This document shows positions 8,026-13,871 of a stretch of DNA of 16,222 nt, in pieces. The first letter of the stretch is position 1, and every line of letters begins with the position of its first letter. The stretch is from the NCBI GenBank assembly GCA_026416775.1, contig JAOAEN010000003.1, forward strand, positions 1-16,222. Direction: 5' to 3'. The DNA comes from Dehalococcoidales bacterium. GTDB lineage: Bacteria > Chloroflexota > Dehalococcoidia > Dehalococcoidales > RBG-16-60-22. The notes under the pieces are model-generated. The model made no database searches and was not told the origin of the DNA. It saw nothing but the letters and a program-made list of their open reading frames with translations. The position numbers and the translations under genes were made by a program.

Positions 8026-8055
8026 TTGACGCATGACGGCTTCTTCTGTTACACT
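8026..8055 (+). promoter_or_regulatory. promoter of the small multidrug export family gene
   Basis: TTGACG (8026-8031), an 18-base spacer and TACACT (8050-8055) preceded by TGT (8047-8049) form an extended -10 promoter. Transcription would begin near 8062, about 11 bases before the ATG at 8073. It is back to back with the dxs promoter. The element is consistent with sigma-70-type recognition, but this is inferred. Confidence 0.5.
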
Positions 8056-8072
8056 CGCCAAGGATCAACTTC

Positions 8073-8546
8073 ATGGAATTTCTTGACATCTTGAAGGTAA
8101 TCTGTATCGCTGCCCTGCCGATCTCCGAGCTCCGCGGTGCTATCCCAACGGCGATTGTGGCCTTCAACTTCCCCTGGCACCTTGCCTACCTTTTCAGTGT
8201 TTTGGGTAACATTCTCCCCCTCCCGTTCCTTGTGTTTTTTCTTGAGGCAATTGTTACCCTGGCGATGAAAATTCCATTTCTCCGGCATCCCATGCAGGCA
8301 TATCTTGCGCGGACGGCACGCCAGAAAAAATACATTGACCGCTTCGGGTGGCTTGGGCTGGCGATCTTCATCGCTATTCCCCTACCGTTCACCGGCATCT
8401 GGACAGGCATGGTGCTGGCCTCACTGGTAAGAATGAACCCCAGATACTCCGTGCCAGCAGCGATCATCGGGGTCATCATCGCTGGTGCTCTTGTCACCGG
8501 GGCCACCATGCTCGGCTGGGCAGTGGCAAACCTATTCACCGCATAA
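8073..8546 (+). CDS. putative small multidrug export family membrane protein
   Basis: The 157-residue protein matches the small multi-drug export family (Pfam Sm_multidrug_ex), recognised by the paired motifs LPISELRGAIP (15-25) and AIPLPFTGIWTG (101-112), which repeat an acidic/proline-rich half-motif. Hydrophobic spans lie at about 5-30, 37-65, 93-118 and 126-155, with a charged cytoplasmic-type loop (71-91) between. A transport role is only a family label; the true substrate is unknown. The ATG at 8073 follows AAGGA at a good distance and has its own extended -10 promoter. It is a single-gene unit divergent from dxs, and no strong terminator hairpin is visible before the tRNA promoter that follows. 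Confidence 0.8.
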   Translation: MEFLDILKVICIAALPISELRGAIPTAIVAFNFPWHLAYLFSVLGNILPLPFLVFFLEAIVTLAMKIPFLRHPMQAYLARTARQKKYIDRFGWLGLAIFIAIPLPFTGIWTGMVLASLVRMNPRYSVPAAIIGVIIAGALVTGATMLGWAVANLFTA

Positions 8547-8577
8547 ATACGGCTTTTCGGGTTACCGCCGATGAGTA

Positions 8578-8607
8578 TTGACCGGTTTCCATTCCTCATG
8601 TTACATT
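8578..8607 (+). promoter_or_regulatory. promoter of tRNA-Arg
   Basis: TTGACC (8578-8583), an 18-base spacer and TACATT (8602-8607) with an upstream TGT (8599-8601) lie just ahead of the tRNA, with a start expected near 8614. The arrangement is nearly the same as the promoter at 8026-8055. Predicted from sequence. Confidence 0.5.
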
Positions 8608-8623
8608 GATTATTGAAGCTTCC

Positions 8624-8700
8624 GTCCCTGTAGCTCAGCTGGATAGAGCGGCTGCCTTCTAAGCAGCGGGTCGTGGGTTCGAATCCCTCCAGGGACGCCA
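8624..8700 (+). tRNA. tRNA-Arg (anticodon TCT)
   Basis: A full cloverleaf is visible. The acceptor stem pairs GTCCCTG with CAGGGAC (8690-8696), with discriminator G and an encoded CCA at 8698-8700. The D arm is GCTC/GAGC, the anticodon stem GCTGC/GCAGC encloses the loop CTTCTAA, and the T arm GTGGGTTCGAATCCC is normal. The anticodon TCT (8658-8660) reads AGA/AGG arginine codons. A short T run (GGTTTTTCC) follows the CCA and may help end transcription. Confidence 0.97.
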
Positions 8701-8820
8701 CTGGTTTTTCCTTGGAGTTCCGTGCCTCAGTCGGGAATGTCCTGCCCAATCCCTCTCACGAAATAAAAATGGCAAACCAGAGGGCCTCCCTGAAACGGAC
8801 GTATTCCAGAGACGGTCAGC

Positions 8821-9765
8821 TCAGAGGCTATGACCGCCAGCCTTCATCCAGGTGATAAACTCGCGAAGTCCGTCTTCAAGGCTGAAGGCAGGACAGTAAC
8901 CAAAGGCCATGGCCTTGCTGATGTCTGCTAGGCTGTGGAGGATATCACCGGGACGGGCCTTGCGATAGACCGGCCTGATGTCCGGTTTGCCGATAATCTT
9001 CATGATTAGCTCCGCCAGCCCGGTGATGGTCATTTTCTTCCCGCTGCCGATGTTGAAAACCCCCGTCGCCTTGCTTTCGGCAAACAGGATATTGGCAAGG
9101 GCAACATCCCTAACAAAGACGAAATCACGGCTCTGGCTACCATCCCCGTAAATGACCGGCGGCTTCCCCGAAAGCACTCGGCTCACAAACGATGGGATAA
9201 CAGCCCCGTACACCGACTTCGGGTTCTGCCGCGGCCCGTAAACATTGAAATACCTGAGGCTTACCGTAGCCATGCCATAGTTGTCACGGAACACCTTTGC
9301 GTAGTATTCCCCGATGAGCTTGGTTACCGCGTACGGGGTCAGCGGGTCTGGTGGCATGTCTTCCGTCTGGACAAGAGCCGGGCTATCCCCGTACACCGCA
9401 GCCGAGGAAGCAATGACAACCTTCTTCACCCCGCAGTCCCTGGCAGCAAGAAGTACGTTCAACGTCCCGGTGGCATTCGTCCGGTGGAAATGGGCCGGCC
9501 TTTTCACACTTGCCGGGGCGTTCACCACAGCTGCCTGGTGGAAAACATAGGTCGCCCCGGAAAACACCCGGCGCAGCAGCGATAGCGAGGAAATGCTGCC
9601 ACGGACAAACTCAACCCCGCTGCGGTCAAGGATGGAGCTGATGTTCGACAGGCTGCCGGTGGAGAGGTCATCGATGATAGTGACCCGGTACCCCCGCTCC
9701 ACCAGCTCTCCGGCAAGATGCGAGCCGATAAACCCGGCACCACCGGTAACAACCGCCCTGCTCAT
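8821..9765 (-). CDS. NAD-dependent sugar-nucleotide epimerase (UDP-glucose/UDP-GlcNAc 4-epimerase-like)
   Basis: This is an extended short-chain dehydrogenase/reductase of 314 residues. It has the NAD-binding GGAGFIGSHL (8-17), the acidic IDDLSTG that selects NAD (31-37), the catalytic SSAAVYG (120-126) and the YAVTK dyad (Tyr145, Lys149). The sugar-binding LRYFNVYGPRQNP (170-182) and a late RPGDI motif fit nucleotide-sugar 4-epimerases of the GalE/WbpP type. Such enzymes supply sugars for exopolysaccharide or surface glycans, but the exact substrate cannot be read from sequence. No glycosyltransferase neighbours are present in the window. The ATG at 9765 has only a weak ribosome-binding site (GGTAA) and lies 33 bases after the terminator of the fts/csp cluster. 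Expression may come from a promoter I cannot see or from readthrough. It converges on the tRNA. Confidence 0.85.
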   Translation of the reverse strand: MSRAVVTGGAGFIGSHLAGELVERGYRVTIIDDLSTGSLSNISSILDRSGVEFVRGSISSLSLLRRVFSGATYVFHQAAVVNAPASVKRPAHFHRTNATGTLNVLLAARDCGVKKVVIASSAAVYGDSPALVQTEDMPPDPLTPYAVTKLIGEYYAKVFRDNYGMATVSLRYFNVYGPRQNPKSVYGAVIPSFVSRVLSGKPPVIYGDGSQSRDFVFVRDVALANILFAESKATGVFNIGSGKKMTITGLAELIMKIIGKPDIRPVYRKARPGDILHSLADISKAMAFGYCPAFSLEDGLREFITWMKAGGHSL

Positions 9766-9798
9766 GTATTACCGAACCGTGAAAACTACCGAGATAAG

Positions 9799-9824
9799 AA
9801 AAAAAGCCCCGACTGGGTCGGGGC
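9799..9824 (-). terminator. rho-independent terminator of the fts/csp cluster
   Basis: On the minus strand an 8-base-pair GC-rich stem, GCCCCGAC/GTCGGGGC, with a CCA loop is followed directly by seven T residues. It lies 12 bases after the stop of the cold-shock-like gene. It is the clearest terminator in the window and separates the cluster from the epimerase gene. Confidence 0.9.
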
Positions 9825-9836
9825 GTTACGTTTAGC

Positions 9837-10058
9837 TTACCGCGAAATACGCCTGTCCACGCACAGCCTTACTTCCTTCGCCACAAGCCCCTTTTCACCC
9901 AGCCCCACCTTGTAGATAACAGGTTGGCCTTCGTGGAGAGACTGGAAGCTGACCCCTTCCAGGGCACTGTAGTGAAAAAAGACATCCTTTCCACTGCTGC
10001 TGGACACAAAACCGTAACCATGATGCCTGTCCAGCAGCCGGATAACTCCGCTCGGCAT
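9837..10058 (-). CDS. cold-shock-domain protein
   Basis: A 73-residue single cold-shock domain, a small OB-fold protein that binds single-stranded RNA or DNA. RNP1 is recognisable as HGYGFV (13-18) and RNP2 as DVFFHYSAL (25-33). LHEGQPVIYKV and KGLVAKEV follow as in the family. Compared with classic CspA, the KWFN-type segment is replaced by IRLLD, so one of the aromatic nucleic-acid-stacking residues is missing. The ATG at 10058 has a perfect GGAGGTG six bases upstream; the longer reading from a GTG at 10076 would place that site inside the gene and is rejected. It is the last gene of the fts cluster, 29 bases after the 40-aa gene and 12 bases before a strong terminator. Confidence 0.88.
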   Translation of the reverse strand: MPSGVIRLLDRHHGYGFVSSSSGKDVFFHYSALEGVSFQSLHEGQPVIYKVGLGEKGLVAKEVRLCVDRRISR

Positions 10059-10087
10059 GGTCTGCACCTCCAGCACCGAAAGCCTAA

Positions 10088-10210
10088 CTACTGCCCCAGT
10101 GCGGTCTCCTCTTTCTTCCTTATCGGGCGACCACCATGCCCGTGCTTCACATTCTTGAAGGCTTCACGGTAAGCCTTGCGCTGGGCAGCCTTCTCTGCCT
10201 TTCTTCCCAT
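10088..10210 (-). CDS. small basic protein, 40 residues, unknown function
   Basis: This is an open frame of 40 codons starting MGRKAEKAAQRKAYREAF and ending ETALGQ at a TAG. I recognise no family. The composition is strongly basic (many Lys and Arg), with an alanine-rich amphipathic helix in the first half and a glycine/histidine hinge (GHGG) followed by RPIRKK. This suggests RNA, DNA or ribosome contact, as inference only. The ATG at 10210 has GGAGAGG eight bases upstream. The gene fits exactly between its neighbours: 28 bases after the CxxC protein stop and 29 bases before the cold-shock gene. Placement, codon-like composition and a good ribosome-binding site argue that it is real. Confidence 0.7.
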   Translation of the reverse strand: MGRKAEKAAQRKAYREAFKNVKHGHGGRPIRKKEETALGQ

Positions 10211-10238
10211 GATTCAAACCTCTCCAGAGACTACTAAT

Positions 10239-10604
10239 CTACTTCTCCCAGACCGGGCTGCGCCGGTCAGTAAGCTCAACAGAACCATCCCCGTTTATCT
10301 GCCCGCGGAAGAGGACCATTTCGGGGAATTTCCTCAGGTCATCAATCGTCCTGATGGAAAGATGATGCCCTCGCGCCCTCACCGGGCTGAAAATATTGAG
10401 CACCCTCACCTTTTCCCCGTTTTCCATCCTTTCGCACTCCACACAACGCAGCATGCCGACATACCCGCCGGGTAGATTGAACCGGTGCTGCATCATTACT
10501 CTTACCGATCGAGGCAATTTTTTCGCCCGGTTCTTCTGATATATTACCATATTTCCACCGCCCCCTGAAAATTCCCGGCTGTTTTCCAGATATGCCTCAG
10601 ACAT
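10239..10604 (-). CDS. conserved-looking hypothetical protein with CxxC pair
   Basis: The product is 121 residues; I recognise no family. The centre has a CVEC pair (about 54-57) that might bind metal or form a disulfide. Around it lie a basic stretch (KNRAKKLPRSVRV) and a predicted mixed alpha/beta C-terminal half ending in SVELTDRRSPVWEK. No signal peptide or membrane span is seen. The ATG at 10604 overlaps the stop of the upstream gene by eight bases, which suggests coupled translation. A second ATG at 10550 (MVIYQKNRAKK), with GGTGG just upstream, is an alternative start, and the glycine-rich residues before it look non-conserved. It is the second gene after ftsZ in one apparent transcript. 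Confidence 0.7.
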   Translation of the reverse strand: MSEAYLENSREFSGGGGNMVIYQKNRAKKLPRSVRVMMQHRFNLPGGYVGMLRCVECERMENGEKVRVLNIFSPVRARGHHLSIRTIDDLRKFPEMVLFRGQINGDGSVELTDRRSPVWEK

Positions 10605-10941
10605 ACTCTAGTATCAGCTGCCAGTACCTCCAACCAAACTCTCCCAGATCCATGACAATCTGGCGCACCGGCTCATTACGTGTCAGTGTGTAGAAGCTGA
10701 TGGAATTCTCAACAGTAAGTGTCAGGATACCCTCTTCCACCATCTGCGCCAGGGCTCTTTCTATATCCGGGCGCTCAATATGGTAGTCAATGGCATTGAT
10801 TATGGCCAGTTTGCTGAAACGCCCGTTGGGATGTGCCACAAAAAACCTGAGCAGGGCAAGAGAGCACCGATCCCGGATAAGTTTCCTCATAAGCTGGCCG
10901 GCATATGAATGACCCCTTCGCCTCGTACGTACCGTAACCAT
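10597..10941 (-). CDS. winged-helix-like hypothetical protein downstream of ftsZ
   Basis: The product is 114 residues. After a basic N-terminus (VRTRRRGHSY), residues about 25-90 have the pattern of a winged helix-turn-helix. A helix LALLRFFVAHP comes first, then FSKLAIINAIDY, a recognition-type helix RPDIERALAQMVEEGIL, and a beta-wing LTLTVENSISFYTLT. This suggests DNA binding, but no specific family is recognised, and wHTH folds also occur in protein-protein adaptors. The ATG at 10941 follows GGGGAGAAG. It begins 24 bases after the ftsZ stop and overlaps the next gene, so it is probably co-expressed with cell division genes. Confidence 0.75.
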   Translation of the reverse strand: MVTVRTRRRGHSYAGQLMRKLIRDRCSLALLRFFVAHPNGRFSKLAIINAIDYHIERPDIERALAQMVEEGILTLTVENSISFYTLTRNEPVRQIVMDLGEFGWRYWQLILEYV

Positions 10942-10965
10942 GGGCTTCTTCTCCCCGCAGTATTT

Positions 10966-12066
10966 TTAGTTGTTGTAAACTTTCTTCACGGGAGTCGTCT
11001 TTGCTTCCTGAGATACCTGACGCTGCCTCGTGTAAGACGGCATGTCAAGTTCTTCATCAGCAATACCCTTGAGAAGGTTGGCCAGCTCTTTTTCATGGTC
11101 CTCACCCATCATCCTGTCACGGGTCAAGAAGCCGGTGGCAATCAGTGTCAGCCGCACGTCGTTACCAAGCTTCGGGTCAAGCACCACCCCGAAGATGATG
11201 TTGGCGCTCGGGTCAACCGCCTGACGTATAATCTCAGCAGCCGAGTTGACCTCGTAAAGGGTAAGATTGGCCCCGGATATGTTGAAAAGGACACCCTTAG
11301 CCCCCTGTATGGACACGTCAAGAAGCGGGCTGGCAAGCGCCTGCTTCGCCGCCTCAACAGCACGGTTCTGCCCGGTCCCCCGCCCGATGGACATCCAGGC
11401 AGGGCCGGCGTCCTTGACGATTGTCCTGACGTCGGCAAAATCAAGGTTGATAAGCCCGGGGACGGTAATTACCTCGGCAATTGCCTGAACGCCGTGGAAC
11501 AGGACCTCATCCGCCATCTTGAAGGCGGCGTCAACCGTGGTCTTCTGGTCGCAGAGGGTGAGCAGACGATCGTTAGGAATGATGATCAGGGTATCCACCC
11601 ACTTCATGAGGTCCTTAAGCCCCTCTTCAGCGGTCCTGGCACGATGTTTACCCTCAAAAGAGAAGGGTTTGGTGACCACACCGATCGTCAGGGCACCGGA
11701 CTTTTTGCACATCTCGGCAACCACCGGGGCTGAACCGGTACCGGTACCACCCCCCATGCCGGCCGTGATGAAGATCATATCGGCACCGCTGACTACATCG
11801 CGGATAGCATCGCGGCTTTCTTCAGCCGCCCGCCGCCCGACAGTATGGTCACCGCCGGCCCCGAGCCCGCGTGTGAGCTTTTCACCGAGCTGGATACGCT
11901 GCATTGCTTCGGTAATCTCCAGATGCTGGGCATCAGTGTTCATGGCAATCAGCTCAACACCGTGGAGCTGCTCCCGGGACATACGGGTAACGGCATTGCA
12001 TCCGGAGCCACCCAGACCGATGACCTTTATCTTCACATTTGCATTAACCTGTGCTGACTTTGCCAT
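10966..12066 (-). CDS. ftsZ: cell division protein FtsZ
   Basis: FtsZ is the tubulin-like GTPase that polymerises into the division ring. The 366-residue product has the G-box GLGGSGCNAV (17-26), the tubulin signature GGGTGTGSAP (105-114) and the catalytic T7 loop NLDFADV (207-213). The globular domain ends near residue 315. The tail is short: about 25 residues lead to a LDMPSYTRQRQ segment (340-350) resembling the conserved FtsA-binding peptide (DIPxFLR type), followed by a basic 16-residue end. The ATG at 12066 follows AAGGAGAG. It lies 47 bases after ftsA with no visible terminator, so the two are co-transcribed. Confidence 0.97.
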   Translation of the reverse strand: MAKSAQVNANVKIKVIGLGGSGCNAVTRMSREQLHGVELIAMNTDAQHLEITEAMQRIQLGEKLTRGLGAGGDHTVGRRAAEESRDAIRDVVSGADMIFITAGMGGGTGTGSAPVVAEMCKKSGALTIGVVTKPFSFEGKHRARTAEEGLKDLMKWVDTLIIIPNDRLLTLCDQKTTVDAAFKMADEVLFHGVQAIAEVITVPGLINLDFADVRTIVKDAGPAWMSIGRGTGQNRAVEAAKQALASPLLDVSIQGAKGVLFNISGANLTLYEVNSAAEIIRQAVDPSANIIFGVVLDPKLGNDVRLTLIATGFLTRDRMMGEDHEKELANLLKGIADEELDMPSYTRQRQVSQEAKTTPVKKVYNN

Positions 12067-12113
12067 ATTATTTATCTCTCCTTCATTGTAAATACATGGC
12101 TGTTAAGCATTTG

Positions 12114-13340
12114 TTAACGGAAAAGCCTGAACATTCTGGTGAGCATCCGGCGCAGGGCACCGTCTTTCGCCGGGGTAACCGTGCTGTCCTGATTCCTCAT
12201 CTTCCAGAGCAGAAGCCCTACCGCAGTGGCATAAGCCGGGTCATCCAGCATGTCCGAGACGCCAGCCAGACTGATTGGCCGCCCTACCCTTACCGGGACC
12301 CTGGTGACCATCTCCCCGAGCTCTGCAATGCCGGGAAGGTTGGCGCCACCACCGGTCAGGACAAGCCCCGCCGGGATGAGCTTCTCATAGTCCTGCTGGG
12401 GTAGCTCCAGCATGATGAGCCGCAGGATCTCCTCCACGCGCATCCGGATGATCTCGGAAAGGTCGCGGTAGGAAATACTGTGACCGTCACCGGTAATGGC
12501 AATATTCTTGTCCCTGTCCTTACCCCTACCCTCTTCCTCCTCCATCACGGGCATCACATTGCCATACCTCTTTTTCATTTCTTCGGCGAATTCAAAGGTC
12601 ACGCCAAGACCGATGGATATGTCACGCGTTACCTGATAGCCGGCCACGGGGATTACGGCGGTGTGGTAGATGGTGTTGTCCTTGAAAAGGGCAATGTCGG
12701 TTGTCCCGCCCCCGATATCGGCAAGGAGTACCCCGTCCTGCTTTTCCTCGGGAGTAAGCACCGCCTCGGCACTGGCAAGCGGCTCCATGACCAGGTCTTC
12801 CACATCAACACCGGTGCTATGGACGCACTTGGTCAGGTTCTGGACGGAAGTTACCGCCGCCGTGATAATGTGCGTCTCCACATCAAGACGAAAGCCATGC
12901 ATCCCGACCGGGTTCTTCACCCCGCCCTGCCCGTCAACAACATACTCGCGCGGGATAACATGCAGCAGGCGCTGCTCCGAAGGCACCTTGACCGAACGGG
13001 CAACATCCAGCACGCGTTTCAGGTCACTGGGGCTGACCACCTGATTACTGCGTGTGATGGCGATGGAACCACGGTTATTAATGGAAGTAATGTGGCGTCC
13101 GGTCACCCCGACATAGGCCGACTCCAGCCGCCGCCCCGCCATCTGCTCCGCCATCCGCACCGATCTTCTGATGGACTCCCTTGCCTCGTGCAGATTTACC
13201 ACAAGTCCCTTGTGGAGCCCGCGTGATGGCGTCACCCCGACGCCGATCACCCTTATTTCCTCTTTATTATAGACATCAGCCATGATGGTGCATACCTTGG
13301 TGGTACCGACATCAATGGCAGCAATCCTGTCCTTTCTCAT
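12114..13340 (-). CDS. ftsA: cell division protein FtsA
   Basis: FtsA is the actin-like ATPase that tethers FtsZ to the membrane. The 408-residue product begins with the phosphate-1 motif AAIDVGTTKVCTIM (7-20), and has the SHS2/1C insertion region (about 85-165), phosphate-2 LLADIGGGTTDIALF and the adenosine motif LVLTGGGANLPG. The C-terminal RRMLTRMFRLFR is a typical amphipathic membrane-targeting helix, complete at the stop. An unusual acidic-then-charged loop (MEEEEGRGKDRDK) interrupts domain 2. The ATG at 13340 has GGAGGG seven bases upstream. It lies downstream of a small unknown gene and a strong hairpin, and 47 bases before ftsZ. Confidence 0.96.
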   Translation of the reverse strand: MRKDRIAAIDVGTTKVCTIMADVYNKEEIRVIGVGVTPSRGLHKGLVVNLHEARESIRRSVRMAEQMAGRRLESAYVGVTGRHITSINNRGSIAITRSNQVVSPSDLKRVLDVARSVKVPSEQRLLHVIPREYVVDGQGGVKNPVGMHGFRLDVETHIITAAVTSVQNLTKCVHSTGVDVEDLVMEPLASAEAVLTPEEKQDGVLLADIGGGTTDIALFKDNTIYHTAVIPVAGYQVTRDISIGLGVTFEFAEEMKKRYGNVMPVMEEEEGRGKDRDKNIAITGDGHSISYRDLSEIIRMRVEEILRLIMLELPQQDYEKLIPAGLVLTGGGANLPGIAELGEMVTRVPVRVGRPISLAGVSDMLDDPAYATAVGLLLWKMRNQDSTVTPAKDGALRRMLTRMFRLFR

Positions 13341-13385
13341 GCAAATTCCCTCCTGTTCTTCTTCACCCGAGATTCAAAAGATTTA

Positions 13386-13420
13386 AGCCAGTGCCGCCCT
13401 GCCTGAAGAGGGCACTGGCT
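13386..13420. terminator. strong hairpin upstream of ftsA, possible terminator or attenuator
   Basis: A 10-base-pair stem, AGCCAGTGCC/GGCACTGGCT, encloses a 15-base loop that can itself partly pair. On the minus strand it is followed by TAAATCTTTT, an imperfect T tract; on the plus strand a TTTTT run comes nine bases later. It lies 21 bases after the stop of the 70-aa gene and 45 bases before the ftsA start. No gene on the plus strand reads into it, so it most likely ends or reduces transcription entering ftsA. I see no separate ftsA promoter after it, which makes partial readthrough plausible. Confidence 0.55.
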
Positions 13421-13441
13421 CGTTACTTTTTCTACGGGCTT

Positions 13442-13654
13442 TTATTTCCGCTGGTCACGGTAGCGGATATTCCACTTGTTGCACAGTGAGTTGAGGTACT
13501 CGCGGAATTCCGGGTTGTTGATGCGGTGAAGCTCGGCAAGAAAGCCGTGGAGAAGCTCGCCACCGGTCATGTTGGGAGCCGGCTCCTCCGGCCCGGGCAG
13601 GTTGATGTAAACAATTTCCGTCATCAACTTCTGATACTCAATTGGGGTTCCCAT
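13442..13654 (-). CDS. small hypothetical protein upstream of ftsA
   Basis: The product is 70 residues and I do not recognise the family. It begins MGTPIEYQKLMTEIVYINLP, has a proline-rich linker (PGPEEPAPN), and then two likely helices, ELLHGFLAELHRI and PEFREYLNSLCNKW, with a basic end (RYRDQRK). No signal peptide or membrane segment is present. The ATG at 13654 has a strong CAGGAGG ten bases upstream, and an extended -10 promoter lies further up. It precedes ftsA by 101 bases with a hairpin between. The good ribosome-binding site, promoter and codon pattern argue that it is real. Confidence 0.7.
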   Translation of the reverse strand: MGTPIEYQKLMTEIVYINLPGPEEPAPNMTGGELLHGFLAELHRINNPEFREYLNSLCNKWNIRYRDQRK

Positions 13655-13710
13655 TGTGTCTTTGCCTCCTGCTTTATTTTGTGAGTCTGTGAATCTGGTG
13701 GATTAAGAAA

Positions 13711-13736
13711 TCTGCACCATGCTAACATGTGCCAGA
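13711..13736. promoter_or_regulatory. inverted repeat over the promoter of the 70-aa gene, possible operator
   Basis: The arms TCTG-CACC-ATG (13711-13721) and CATGTGCCAGA (13726-13736) are mirror images apart from one unpaired base in each arm, around a CTAA centre. The repeat covers the -10 box (13719-13724) of the minus-strand promoter. A dimeric repressor bound here could block transcription towards ftsA. It lies about 75 bases upstream of the opposing DUF5343 promoter. Sequence inference only. Confidence 0.35.
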
Positions 13737-13748
13737 AGCAGCAAACAA
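13719..13748 (-). promoter_or_regulatory. promoter for the 70-aa gene and possibly ftsA-ftsZ
   Basis: On the minus strand TTGTTT (13748-13743), 18 bases and TAGCAT (13724-13719), preceded by TGT, form an extended -10 promoter. The leader before the ATG at 13654 would be about 58 bases. The 18-base spacing and TGT element match those of the promoters at 8026 and 8578. Confidence 0.45.
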
Positions 13749-13811
13749 TTTTTGTCCTTTCTATTTCTCGTATGTCCTCCAAAATGCCATTTAAGCACCA
13801 GGTTGTTTTTC

Positions 13812-13840
13812 TTGTAACTTTTTCACTTTCGGCATATAAT
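13812..13840 (+). promoter_or_regulatory. promoter of the DUF5343-like gene
   Basis: TTGTAA (13812-13817), a 17-base spacer and a perfect TATAAT (13835-13840) make a near-consensus promoter. Transcription would start near 13847, giving a leader of about 25 bases before the ATG at 13872. Together with the TATAAT ahead of miaA, it is the best -10 box in the window. Confidence 0.7.
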
Positions 13841-13871
13841 AACAGCATGTACGGCACAGATGGGGGTAGCC

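Noticed and set aside
8186..8749. Minus-strand open frame of 187 codons crossing the tRNA
   Set aside because: It runs through the complete tRNA-Arg and is antisense to the membrane-protein gene.
8767..8853. Plus-strand 28-codon frame after the tRNA (MANQRASLKRTYSR...)
   Set aside because: No ribosome-binding site before the ATG, and it overlaps the 3' end of the epimerase gene.
10909..11733. Plus-strand open frame of 274 codons
   Set aside because: Antisense to ftsZ, no ribosome-binding site or recognisable motif.
12480..13226. Plus-strand open frame of 248 codons
   Set aside because: Antisense to ftsA, rich in His and Pro as expected for a shadow frame.
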